Notes under the pieces: generated by a model
Databases searched by the model: none
Told to the model about the DNA's origin: nothing
The model's input: only the letters and a program-made list of their open reading frames with translations
Position numbers and translations under genes: made by a program
NCBI RefSeq assembly: GCF_036227265.1
Contig: NZ_CP109446.1
Span: forward strand, 5,710,001 to 5,774,000
Reading direction: 5' to 3'
Length of the DNA stretch: 64,000 bases
DNA from: Streptomyces sp. NBC_01476
Lineage (GTDB): Bacteria; Actinomycetota; Actinomycetes; Streptomycetales; Streptomycetaceae
Shown: positions 16,587 to 24,554 of the stretch, one piece after another
Layout: each line of letters opens with the position of its first letter
Numbering within the stretch: the first letter of the stretch is position 1

Positions 16587-17987
16587 TCACCTCGGATTCT
16601 TCGCGAGTTCGCCCTCCGACGCCTCCCACAGACGGAGCCCTGCGGCCTGCTCGCCCAGCTCGCGCACGACGGGACTACCCGCATGTGCCGCGAGCCCCCG
16701 GCGGAAGTCCGCCAGGTACCGCACACATCGCGCGGAGCGTAGTTGCTCGCCCAGATCCAGCGCGTCCAGCGTGACCCGGCACGCCTCGTCAACGTCGCCG
16801 GCCCGTAAGTGCGCGTCGGCCAGCACCATCGTCACGAAGAAGTCCGACCGTACGTGGCTGCCGCTCATCGCGTGCTCGGCGTGTTCGACGGCTTGGCGGG
16901 CGTTGCTCACGTCGCGGAAGCAGTGCGCGGCTTCGGCGGCAAGTTCGGCCTCGTCAAAGTAGGTGATCCACTCCGGCTCGTCACCAGAGTTGCGGCGGTT
17001 CAGGAAGCGGGCGGCCTCTGCCAGAGCGAGTTCGCAGGCGCGCTTGTCGCCGGTACGGGCCAGGGCTCGGGCCTCCATCGCGTGGAACTGGGCCATGAGC
17101 GTCGGCGTGGCCACCCCGGAGATGCCCATCCGCGCGGCCCGCGCGAGCGTCGCGGCCTGCGTGTAGTGGCCGAGGAACGTGGCCTGGTGGCTCATCGCGG
17201 AGAGGATGCTGCCCGCGAGCCGGCGGTCGTTGCCGTCCTGCGCGAAGCGGAGCGCTTGGAGGAAGTACCGCTGCGCGAGGCCGTGATGGCAGGCGTCGTA
17301 CGACATCCACGCGGCCAGGAGCGTTGTTTCGGCCACGGTGGAGAAGAGGGCGCGGCCGACAGCTTCGGTGTACTGGCCGCTGAGGAGCGGGGCGACGTCC
17401 CGGCTGAGGTACTGGATGACCGACTGCCGGGCGTGTTCACCGCCGAAGCGGTCGTCCAGCATGGCGAACGTATCGCTCGTGGATTTCACCATGGCCACAT
17501 CGGCAAGACCGACCCGGCTTCCGGACCTGCCCGGACCGGCCGAGGGTACGGGCTCCGGGGCGACGAGCCATCGTAACGAGGCGTCGCTCCATGCGGGTTC
17601 GGACGGTTCGGAGAGAAGCAGCGGCTCGTAGCCATGGAGATCGGCCCGCCACAACTGGTCGACCGTGGCAATGGCCGCGTCGGGGCTCGGCGGGTAACGG
17701 GTCTCCAGCAGTTGGGCGTTCTGGCCTGAGCCCGCGTAGCTCAACCCCAGCTCGACCGCGGTCAGTCCGAGTGCTTCGCACAGCAGGGGACCGTAGAAGT
17801 CGTCGGGTTGGCTGTGGCTGTTCTCCCAGCTCGCAATGCGCCGTTTCACGCTGGCGTCGGTGGGCAGGGATTGTCCTCGGTGCTGGGCCGCTCGCCGCAT
17901 CTCGTTGACGAGACGTAACTGTCCCCAACCGCGTTGCCTGCGAGCCGCGCTGACGCGTGTGCCGCTCTCCTGGACCGTGCTCACCAC
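16587..17987 (-). CDS. XRE-type regulator with TPR-like C-terminal domain
   Basis: 466 residues. The N-terminus has a lambda-repressor-like helix-turn-helix (residues about 18-75, including LRLVNEMRRAAQ and VKRRIASWENSHSQPDDFYG). The rest is a long alpha-helical region with TPR-like repeats (AQRYFLQALRFAQDGNDRRL; HYTQAATLARAARMGI; CELALAEAARFLNRRN). Proteins of this build are common in actinobacterial elements and often act as cytoplasmic regulators linked to signalling or mating. Divergent from 18234, with a 13-bp palindrome in the gap, which may be its operator. Confidence 0.8.
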   Translation of the reverse strand: MVSTVQESGTRVSAARRQRGWGQLRLVNEMRRAAQHRGQSLPTDASVKRRIASWENSHSQPDDFYGPLLCEALGLTAVELGLSYAGSGQNAQLLETRYPPSPDAAIATVDQLWRADLHGYEPLLLSEPSEPAWSDASLRWLVAPEPVPSAGPGRSGSRVGLADVAMVKSTSDTFAMLDDRFGGEHARQSVIQYLSRDVAPLLSGQYTEAVGRALFSTVAETTLLAAWMSYDACHHGLAQRYFLQALRFAQDGNDRRLAGSILSAMSHQATFLGHYTQAATLARAARMGISGVATPTLMAQFHAMEARALARTGDKRACELALAEAARFLNRRNSGDEPEWITYFDEAELAAEAAHCFRDVSNARQAVEHAEHAMSGSHVRSDFFVTMVLADAHLRAGDVDEACRVTLDALDLGEQLRSARCVRYLADFRRGLAAHAGSPVVRELGEQAAGLRLWEASEGELAKNPR

Positions 17988-18094
17988 CGCGCCTCCTCGT
18001 GCGGCTCGCGCTGTTTGTGGTCGTCCAACGACTCTACGTGCTCATGTTCGGCTATGGGGCCGCTGGGACGATGCCGGAAGCACGTGTGCACCGG

Positions 18095-18135
18095 ACGGGG
18101 GATGACGCGGCCTGGTGGGGCACGTCATCCCCCGT
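18095..18135. promoter_or_regulatory. 13-bp perfect inverted repeat in divergent gap
   Basis: ACGGGGGATGACG (18095-18107) and CGTCATCCCCCGT (18123-18135), 15-base spacer, followed by a further half-site CGTCATCTCCCC at 18143. It lies between the divergent starts at 17987 and 18234. No T-run, so an operator is more likely than a terminator; binding by the 16587-17987 regulator is a guess. Confidence 0.5.
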
Positions 18136-18233
18136 CACCTCTCGTCATCTCCCCTGGCGGGGGCCGTGGTTCGAGTCTGGTCGTGGTGGCGGACAGTCCG
18201 CGGCCGGGCTCTCTGGGGTGGTACGGCGTGCAG

Positions 18234-18746
18234 ATGATGACCAGGCGGGGCATCGAGTGGTTGAGCCTCGCGTCGGATGATCCGGCGCAGTGCCGTATGG
18301 CGTGGATGGATGACCCCCGGCAGCCTCGACTGCTCGCGGCCGGCCAGCTCTTCGACGTGCTCGCCGTCGACCAGACCGCAGGCATGGAGACGTTCGACCA
18401 ACTCCGCCGCCGGGGCATGCCGGTCGGCCCGGTGATGGTCGACCGGGCTGCCGAACGCATGGGCTTCTTCCTTCCGGCGGGGTCGCGGGAGCGTTTCGTG
18501 AAGTCCTTGAGCCGCGAGACGGACACCCCGCCGCCGTACACGGTTCTCGACGCGGGTTCGTTCGTCGTTGTGCCCGGACCCATGGCGTTGACGGGCGATC
18601 GGTTCGAGTGGGTGAACGCTCCCATCCGGCCGCAATACGGTTCCCCGCTGCAAACGGTCGCGCTGGCGGTGATGTTCGCCGCCGCGTCCCAACTCATTGC
18701 GCGGGCTCGTCAATACGGATTGGAGACGGCCGATGCCCAGCGATGA
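18234..18746 (+). CDS. AICE cargo protein resembling the primase/polymerase-annotated family
   Basis: 170 residues from ATG 18234 (ATG 18237 equally good). Contains RRGIEWLSLASDDPAQCRMA, LFDVLAVDQTAGMETFDQLR, GPVMVDRAAERMGFFLPAGS and VVVPGPMALTGDRFEW. It resembles proteins in Streptomyces elements that are often labelled bifunctional DNA primase/polymerase, but it is shorter than a full Prim-Pol and I see no certain catalytic acidic pair, so function is open. The next gene starts inside its 3' end (18733), so the two are co-translated. Confidence 0.6.
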   Translation: MMTRRGIEWLSLASDDPAQCRMAWMDDPRQPRLLAAGQLFDVLAVDQTAGMETFDQLRRRGMPVGPVMVDRAAERMGFFLPAGSRERFVKSLSRETDTPPPYTVLDAGSFVVVPGPMALTGDRFEWVNAPIRPQYGSPLQTVALAVMFAAASQLIARARQYGLETADAQR

Positions 18747-19032
18747 GCGTGCCGGCCACGACGAGGCGAGTTGGTCGCCGATTGACGGTCACGAGTGGTA
18801 CGCCGCGAGGGACGCCGCCGTGTCCTTGCGCGACGTGCTGGTGTCGGCCGGCATGGCGCGTGACTTCCCCTTCCTGCGGGCCGACATCAACGCCTTCGGT
18901 CAGGGCTTCATCCAGCTCGGCCGCATCTCACCGGAGACCGCCGAACGGCTCGCCGAACTCCTGCGCCTGGCCCTGGCGTCCGCTCAGGCGGACCTCGGCG
19001 CGGGCGGAACAAACAACGGCCCAACCGACTGA
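18733..19032 (+). CDS. small AICE protein, overlapping the previous gene
   Basis: 99 residues from ATG 18733, overlapping the upstream stop by 14 bases. The core is WYAARDAAVSLRDVLVSAGM, then DFPFLRADINAFGQGFIQLG and ISPETAERLAELL. A homologous but truncated copy lies at 22456-22716, with DFPCLRPDVNVFGDGIVHLG. No named domain. The pairing with the 18234 gene is seen in other elements as I recall and points to a joint role. Confidence 0.65.
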   Translation: MPSDERAGHDEASWSPIDGHEWYAARDAAVSLRDVLVSAGMARDFPFLRADINAFGQGFIQLGRISPETAERLAELLRLALASAQADLGAGGTNNGPTD

Positions 19033-19050
19033 AGTGAAGAGGAGCGCGGC

Positions 19051-19092
19051 CATGACCGATCCACGGGGCGTGTGCGCGAGGCGAGCCGAGTC
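19051..19092 (+). pseudogene. start of a gene cut by the IS1380-type element
   Basis: ATG 19051 with AGAGGAG upstream opens TDPRGVCARRAES, then the left end of the IS begins at about 19092. The rest of the gene was not found beyond the insertion sequences. Confidence 0.35.
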
Positions 19093-19252
19093 CCTAGCCT
19101 CGCTGTTTCGGTTGGGCTTGGCTGAGCTGGGCTGACGTCTCTTTTCGGTGGTCGTCGCGGTTTGTGTGGGGTGGGTATGGCTTTGGCCCGACGCTCGGGT
19201 CGGGTGCTCCAGGGCTCCTCGGGTCGTGGGCGGACAGCGACTGGTCGTTGGC

Positions 19253-20656
19253 TCAGGTGGCTGGTCTGGGTAGGGCCGCGAGACGGGTGAATGCTGTGGT
19301 CAGCTCGTGGCGCCAGGGCCAGGTGGCGGCGATCCGCAGGTGGAGGCGTCGCCCGCCACGGGTGAGGCGGGCGGCTGCGTGCAGCAGGCGGTAGCGGAGT
19401 TTCTTCGGCTCGGCGGTGGCCAGTTCGCCGTCCAGCAGGAGGGTCTGGGTCCATGCGAGCAGGTCGATGGCGGTCAGTGCCAGCTCCAGCCACGCTTGGT
19501 TGATGGCGAAGTGGCGGGAGGGGAAGCGGCCGAAGCCGGTGGTCTTGCCGCATCGGATGCGGTCCTCGACGCGGGCATGCCCGCGGTGGCGGACCTCCAG
19601 GAACTGCAGCGAGCCTTCACCGACGGGAGTGTCGGTGATGAACGCCTGGTGGCGCATGCCCTCGTCGAGGTCGGACAGCGACAACTGCGCGCCCGGGTGG
19701 GGGCGTTCGCGTCGGACGATGATCCGGGTGCCGTCGGGGTGTCCGGCCAGGTCGAGCATGCCGGTCAGCTCGGCGACCTCGGCGCCGGCCCGCAAGGTGC
19801 CGTCCTGCTCCAGAGCCGGATGCCAGAACCGGTCGGGCAGGGCACGGACCGCCCGGCGGACCGGTTCGGTGACTGCGTATCCGACGGAGAACGACGTGCG
19901 GATGCCCCGGTCCCGCAGGGAACGCAGGTGGGCGAGGAAGGTTTTCGCGCCGCCGGCGCTGTCGGTGCGGACCAGGATCGGGGTGCCGTGGCGGTGGGCG
20001 TCGGGGATCTGGGCCAGTGCCCCATCCAGGACGGTGATGTGGTCGGTTGCGGTGTTCGCGCCCGCGTTGCCCGGCCGCAGCACGCCGGCCAGGGCCTCGC
20101 CGGTGTTGTCCAGGAAGCACAGCAGAGGGTGGTAGCCGAACCCGCGTTTGTAGGTGGGCGCCGCCTCCTCCTTGTCGGAGTGGCAGGTCACCAGGGTGGC
20201 GTCGATGTCCAGGACCAGGCCGGGCAGGTCCCGGCCGCCGGCACGGGCCGACGGTATGCCTTCTCGGGTCTCGGCGGCCTGCAGCCAGGCGAGGTCCCGG
20301 GCCGCGGCCCTGGACCGGCGCAGTCCGGCGAGTGCGGCCGGATCAAGGCCGGCCAGCAGACGCCAGGCAGTCGCGGTGGAGGCGACCGGGCCGAACACGG
20401 GGGCCTGGTCACGCAGTAGGGCCAGGTCGCTGATGGCCTCGCCGCCGTCGGCGAGCATCACCGCCACATCGACCGCGATCCTGCCCGGATCGTGCCCGGT
20501 GCCACGCGGACGAAGCCGGCGCAGTGTGTCGGTGAAGGCCGCTGTCAGGCCGGTGGCATCAGCGAGGTCGGCCAAAAGCCGGGAACCCGCGTGGCTGACC
20601 ACCCCGTGACCGTCGGCCGACACGACCAGCTTGGGACGTGACCCGGTAGTGTGCAC
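19253..20656 (-). CDS. IS1380-family transposase
   Basis: 467 residues. The N-terminus has PKLVVSADGHGVVSHAGSRL. The DDE nuclease core includes LVLDIDATLVTCHSDKE, then ILVRTDSAGGAKTFLAHL and, near the end, RCGKTTGFGRFPSRHFAINQ with WLELALTAIDLLAW, all typical of the family and of full length. No frameshift. A hairpin of 12-bp arms (20660-20730) lies in its leader and could limit read-through transcription into the gene. Confidence 0.9.
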   Translation of the reverse strand: MHTTGSRPKLVVSADGHGVVSHAGSRLLADLADATGLTAAFTDTLRRLRPRGTGHDPGRIAVDVAVMLADGGEAISDLALLRDQAPVFGPVASTATAWRLLAGLDPAALAGLRRSRAAARDLAWLQAAETREGIPSARAGGRDLPGLVLDIDATLVTCHSDKEEAAPTYKRGFGYHPLLCFLDNTGEALAGVLRPGNAGANTATDHITVLDGALAQIPDAHRHGTPILVRTDSAGGAKTFLAHLRSLRDRGIRTSFSVGYAVTEPVRRAVRALPDRFWHPALEQDGTLRAGAEVAELTGMLDLAGHPDGTRIIVRRERPHPGAQLSLSDLDEGMRHQAFITDTPVGEGSLQFLEVRHRGHARVEDRIRCGKTTGFGRFPSRHFAINQAWLELALTAIDLLAWTQTLLLDGELATAEPKKLRYRLLHAAARLTRGGRRLHLRIAATWPWRHELTTAFTRLAALPRPAT

Positions 20657-20659
20657 GCA

Positions 20660-20730
20660 GAAAGTGCCTTCCTGCTGTGGTGACAGAAGCCCTAGACAAG
20701 CCTCATCATCCCAGCTCAGAAGGCACTTTC
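20660..20730. promoter_or_regulatory. 12-bp inverted repeat in the transposase leader
   Basis: GAAAGTGCCTTC (20660-20671) and GAAGGCACTTTC (20719-20730) are exact complements separated by 47 bases, immediately upstream of the transposase start at 20656. It could be a regulatory hairpin or a repressor site of the IS. Confidence 0.45.
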
Positions 20731-20893
20731 GCGTTCCCGCTCAAGATCCGGACGCAACCGCAAACGAAACGCGAAGGCTAAGTCGCTGTTGTCGTTCCGA
20801 ACTTGAGGGCGGCGTTTTCGCTGGTCAGGCGTAGGGCCGGTGATTTCGTGGGAGTGGTGGTCTGTCGGGTTGTCACTCGCTGGGGAGGCCGGG

Positions 20894-21430
20894 ATGCCGT
20901 CGGTTGTCGGACTGCTGGAAGAGCACGAGCTCGCTGCTCGCCGTCGTGTTGACGGGCTGCGGGAGGAGGCCGACCGGATCCAGGCCCAGCTGGCCGCGGC
21001 CGAGCTGGAATGGCAGGAGTGGACGATCGCCCGCAGGCGCGTCGATACGGTGCTGGCACCGGACAGCGCGGGCACCATCGCCACGAAGACCACCCCGGAT
21101 CTGCTGGGCGAGCACGTGCCGTCCGTGCGGTCGGATGCGGTGAAGCCGAGATCGCAGGTGCCGGTGTGGCGTGAGGGCTGTGGCTGGTCGGTGCTGTCGG
21201 TGGACTATCAGCGCATCGTGCAGCTCCTCGCGGACCGGTCCCGGCTCCATCAAGGGCCGCTGACCTGCCAGGAGATGGCCGCGGTGTTCGGGATGGACAT
21301 GGTGCCGGCGCGGGTGGAGGGGTTGCGGTCGAAGGCGAAACGCCTGGTCGCACGTGGCTGGCTGACCGAGCCCGGTTCGGGCCGGTTCACGCTCGCTGCG
21401 GGTGTGGCCGGGCCAGGCGGCGCGTCATGA
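20894..21430 (+). CDS. IS passenger protein with coiled coil
   Basis: 178 residues from ATG 20894, chosen because GGGGAG lies about 8 bases upstream. The N-terminal coiled coil (LLEEHELAARRRVDGLREEA; ADRIQAQLAAAELEWQEW) is followed by a linker. A winged-helix-like C-terminal part has VLSVDYQRIVQLLADR, CQEMAAVFGMDMVPARVEGL and RSKAKRLVARGWLTE. The latter looks like a DNA-binding fold. It lies within the inverted repeats, so it travels with the IS; it may help target choice or regulation. I know similar genes next to Streptomyces transposases but no established function. Confidence 0.7.
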   Translation: MPSVVGLLEEHELAARRRVDGLREEADRIQAQLAAAELEWQEWTIARRRVDTVLAPDSAGTIATKTTPDLLGEHVPSVRSDAVKPRSQVPVWREGCGWSVLSVDYQRIVQLLADRSRLHQGPLTCQEMAAVFGMDMVPARVEGLRSKAKRLVARGWLTEPGSGRFTLAAGVAGPGGAS

Positions 21431-22304
21431 GCAGGGTCATCGACCAGTAGACCATCGCCTCGGCGCTGGTGGTGCGGCGTTCGTAGTCACGGGCCAGGCG
21501 GCGGGTGCGCATCAGCCAGGCGTTGGTGCGCTCGACGATCCACCGTTTGGGCAGCACCACGAATCCCTTGCGGTCGTCGCTGCGTTTGACGATCTTCAGG
21601 ACGAGAGCGAGTGCGGCCAGGCAGTGCTTGACGAGGCTGCCGGTGTAGCCGCCATCAGCCCAGACCAGGGCCAGACGGTGGTGCGCTTCGGCCACCCGCT
21701 GGAGCAGGACCCGAGCGGCGGTGCGGTCACCGACATCCGCGGCGGTGACCATCACGCCCAGGAGCAGGCCGAGCGTGTCGACCACCAGGTGCCTTTTCCG
21801 GCCGTTGATGAGCTTGCCGCCGTCGAAGCCGCGGCTGTCCGATCCGACCATGGCGTCGGCCTTGACGGACTGCGAGTCGATCACCCCGGCTGTCGGCTCG
21901 GTGTCCCGGCCCGCACGGGTGCGGACCTGCGCGCGGAGCCGGTCGTGGAACTCCTTGACCAGGGCGCGGTCGCGCCAGCGGCGGAAGAACGCATACACAC
22001 GGTCCCACGGCGGGAAATCAGCCGGCATCGCCCGCCACTTGATTCCGTTGTCGACCAGATAGCGGACCGCGTCCAGTATCGCCCGGTGGCAATAAGCCTC
22101 CGGCTGCCCGCCCCGGCCCCGCATCCAGCCCGGTACCGGCAGCAGCGGCCGGACAGCAGCCCACTCCGCGTCCGTCATGTCCGACGGATAACACCGCTGC
22201 CGCGTCCCGTTGTCGGCGGCGTTTCCGAACCGGTGCGCCAGACAGTCACACTCCCGGGCGACCCAACTGGACTGTGCTGCCGTCGAGACGGAACACTGCG
22301 GCAC
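21387..22304 (-). CDS. IS5-family transposase
   Basis: 305 residues if started at 22304; a start nearer DMTDAEWAAVRPLLP (about residue 42) is more typical. The DDE core is complete: GVIDSQSVKADAMVG, LALVWADGGYTGSLVKH and KRWIVERTNAWLMRTRRLAR followed by DYE. The C-terminal helices (AMVYWSMTLLMTRRLA) are present. No lesions, so it may be active. Its 3' end overlaps the passenger gene's 3' end on the other strand. Confidence 0.9.
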   Translation of the reverse strand: MPQCSVSTAAQSSWVARECDCLAHRFGNAADNGTRQRCYPSDMTDAEWAAVRPLLPVPGWMRGRGGQPEAYCHRAILDAVRYLVDNGIKWRAMPADFPPWDRVYAFFRRWRDRALVKEFHDRLRAQVRTRAGRDTEPTAGVIDSQSVKADAMVGSDSRGFDGGKLINGRKRHLVVDTLGLLLGVMVTAADVGDRTAARVLLQRVAEAHHRLALVWADGGYTGSLVKHCLAALALVLKIVKRSDDRKGFVVLPKRWIVERTNAWLMRTRRLARDYERRTTSAEAMVYWSMTLLMTRRLARPHPQRA

Positions 22305-22455
22305 CGGGGCCTCCTGGTGTTGCTCGGTGATTCGACACCAACGAGCTGTTCAGGAGGCCCCACCTCTATGCGCCCAAGCCTCCGAGACCACCCAATCGGG
22401 ACTCCCGTTCGACGCACATCCCTCAAGACCGGAACGACAACAGCGACTAAGCCCT

Positions 22456-22716
22456 GGCGTCCCGTACGTCCGGGGCTGGGCGCATGCCAGGCGGGGCGCT
22501 GAGGCGTTGGCGGAGGGACTGTTCATTCTCGGCCTGGACGCCGATTTCCCGTGCCTCCGGCCGGATGTGAACGTGTTCGGAGACGGCATCGTTCACCTCG
22601 GCGCGGTCCGGCCGGAGGCAGCGGAGATCCTTGCGCGGCTCCTCACGGCGGGGCTGGCGATGGAGATGGCGGGGAAGCAGCCGGTGGACGAGGAGCCGGA
22701 CTCCCCGGCTGCCTGA
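22456..22716 (+). pseudogene. 5'-truncated paralogue of the 18733-19032 gene
   Basis: After the IS end the frame reads HARRGAEALAEGLFILGLDA, DFPCLRPDVNVFGDGIVHLG and VRPEAAEILARLLTAG, aligning with the full gene at 18733. The 5' part, start codon and ribosome site are gone, replaced by the IS. Originally the element carried two related copies or this is the tail of a different longer gene. Confidence 0.65.
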
Positions 22717-22929
22717 TGAGGTTCACCTTGACCGGTTTTCCGCCGGCATCCGCGGTGCTCGGTTCTGCCGCCGGGCCGGGACCGGCGCCCCAGCGCCGCA
22801 GCCCGGACCGGGCGGCGGACGGTAAGGGGCAGGCCGCGCAGAGAAGGCCACCTCGGCCGGAAGCGCGCACGAGTTGAGCCGCCGAGAGATCAACGCGCGA
22901 CAGATTCCACTGATCAACGAGAGGCCACC

Positions 22930-23340
22930 GTGACCATGCTTCACCCCAAAGCCGCTGTTGCCGTAGATGGCCACATCGAGTTGAGCCGCGACGATTTCGC
23001 GCGCTTCGTCTCTACGTACACGCCAACTGACCTGCACGACATGGAGGCATACCTGGAGCCCCTGCTTGCTGGATGGCTTTACGTCGGCCCCGGGATTGAG
23101 TCCACGGCCGCGAATTATGACCACTTCCTGCAAGTGGTCGTGTCCATCACTGACGCGATCTTGAAGGGCTCGCTCAGCCTCGACTATCGAGGTCCCGACA
23201 TGGCGCCCTACAGGCGACGCTTGATCGGCCTTCAAGACCCCAATCTCGGGGCCAGCGTCCTCAGCCGCATGGGATACGACCAGGTTGTGCACCAGACGCT
23301 AGAAGGACGCCGGTCAGAAGCGGGGGCGAAGCCGCGCTGA
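22930..23340 (+). CDS. hypothetical protein in the AICE
   Basis: 136 residues from GTG 22930, or 134 from ATG 22936; GAGAGG at 22920-22925 favours 22930 or 22936. Sequence starts TMLHPKAAVAVDGHIELSRD and has DDFARFVSTYTPTDLHDMEA and DHFLQVVVSITDAILKGSLS. No transmembrane helix or known motif. Its N-terminus resembles a small partner protein and its lower-GC codon use differs from the core genome, so it is probable accessory cargo. Confidence 0.55.
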   Translation: MTMLHPKAAVAVDGHIELSRDDFARFVSTYTPTDLHDMEAYLEPLLAGWLYVGPGIESTAANYDHFLQVVVSITDAILKGSLSLDYRGPDMAPYRRRLIGLQDPNLGASVLSRMGYDQVVHQTLEGRRSEAGAKPR

Positions 23341-23570
23341 CCAGTGGGAATTCCTGTATGACGTCGCGAGCACTGTAAAGGTCGGGACTCGGGGGCGGAC
23401 CATGCTGTCTGCTTCGCCGCCTCCTTGTGGAGGATGTGCCTACTTCGGAAGACGAGCGCGGCGGCCCCGTGGTTACCTCGTACGGCCCCGTACAGCGTCT
23501 TGGAGGCTTTCCCCGTTTCCACCTCGTTTGTCCCTCAGACGGGCACGCGGGGCACGGGCTGTCCGGCGGA

Positions 23571-23771
23571 CTAGAACGGTCTGAACATGTCCTCGGGCCA
23601 GCCCTCCGGGAGCTTGTTCGCGAAGACTGCGTAGAGCGGGCCATACTCGCTTTGGGTCACGAGGAGTTCCCACTGGTCCAAGTCGTGGTGCAGGTAGCGC
23701 CGGAGCATGCTGAGGAACTGACGGAACTCTTCGTCCGACAGGCGGCCGGTGGGTTCCTGGCTGGGGTCCAT
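23571..23771 (-). CDS. small hypothetical protein, 66 aa
   Basis: ATG at 23771 (reverse) gives MDPSQEPTGRLSDEEFRQFL, then SMLRRYLHHDLDQWELLVTQ and YGPLYAVFANKLPEGWPEDM. A frame extension to 23849 exists but lacks the look of coding sequence. The acidic, Trp-rich composition is like the C-terminal domain of small element proteins or immunity-like factors. No family recognised. Confidence 0.55.
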   Translation of the reverse strand: MDPSQEPTGRLSDEEFRQFLSMLRRYLHHDLDQWELLVTQSEYGPLYAVFANKLPEGWPEDMFRPF

Positions 23772-23803
23772 GGCGCCAGCGTAGCCACGCGATGGCTGAC
23801 GTA

Positions 23804-24358
23804 TCAGGCCTCGTCGTCCCCGTACTCCTCGACGGAGAGCGGCGACCACGTCTGCCGGCGCGGTCCGCCCGCCAGGCTTCCTCGACCTTGGCTCGGGCTG
23901 TCGGGTGCTGGCACTCGACGGTGCGTGCGGGGATCACCATGTCGTCTGGCAGGGGTTCGAGCCCGCTCACACGCACCGCGATAATGGCGACGGGATTAGG
24001 TCGACTGCCGGGCGGTCTTCGTCGCGATGCGCCACCGGTAGCGCCGAGGCACTTCCTTTGCCCGCGCTGGCGCCGTGGACAGCTTCACCCACGGGTCGTA
24101 GTCGGTGCGCATCGTGCGTACCTCCATGTCGCACTTGGGGCAGCCCTTGGGATCGATCCACTCGACGTCATATGGGTCCTGCTCGGGCGTTGGCGGGTCG
24201 GTGGCTTCGTCGATCTCCGCCAGCTCTTTGGCTGACCCATTCCAACACCAGTCACACAGCAGGATGTCCAGTGGAAAGGTCCCCCGTCCGCACGCTGGCC
24301 GGCCTGGGTCCCGGCACTCCACGCACACAAGATCCTGGTCGGTGAGTCCTCTCCTCAT
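23804..24358 (-). pseudogene. DUF6083-like cysteine-rich protein, frameshifted
   Basis: ATG at 24358 opens RRGLTDQDLVCVECRDPGRP with paired cysteines (Cys12, Cys15, Cys23, Cys35, Cys38 region) and DVEWIDPKGCPKCDMEVRTM, ending at RRYRWRIATKTARQST near 23996. The expected continuation NPVAIIAVRVSGLEPLPDDM is in another frame, and the ending LSVEEYGDDEA in a third, stopping at 23804. Two indels thus split a protein of about 180 residues. The zinc-binding N-terminal half could still be made. The DUF name is from memory. Confidence 0.55.
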
Positions 24359-24554
24359 ACGTTCGAGCGTGAGTAGCCGCGTGCGGAGAGCGGTGGAGCG
24401 AAATCAAGCCCACTTGACCCCCAGCTCATCGGTTCAGGGCTTTTCGCAGGTCAGAGTCGTTCGGGGGCACGTTCAGTCGCTCGCATGAGCTGGGGTTGTT
24501 CAGCTGCAGGCATACCGTGTGGTCCCAAAGTGGTCCCACGGCACGTGACTTCGA

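Larger units (their letters stand above)
19092..20782 (-). mobile_element. IS1380-type insertion sequence
   Basis: One transposase gene flanked by imperfect inverted repeats of about 25 bp: left CCTAGCCTCGCTGTTTCGG and right (reverse complement) CTTAGCCTTCGCGTTTCG. The right end touches or overlaps the left end of the next IS at 20776. Ends are approximate. Confidence 0.6.
20776..22453. mobile_element. IS5-type element with 34-bp inverted repeats and a passenger gene
   Basis: Left 20776-20809 and right 22420-22453 match as inverted repeats in 31 of 34 positions (core AGTCGCTGTTGTCGTTCC, then CTTGAGGG). The left outermost bases may be shared with the IS1380 end. Inside are a plus-strand passenger gene (20894-21430) and the minus-strand transposase (21387-22304), convergent and overlapping by 44 bases. 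At about 1.68 kb it is long for a one-gene IS5. Confidence 0.75.
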
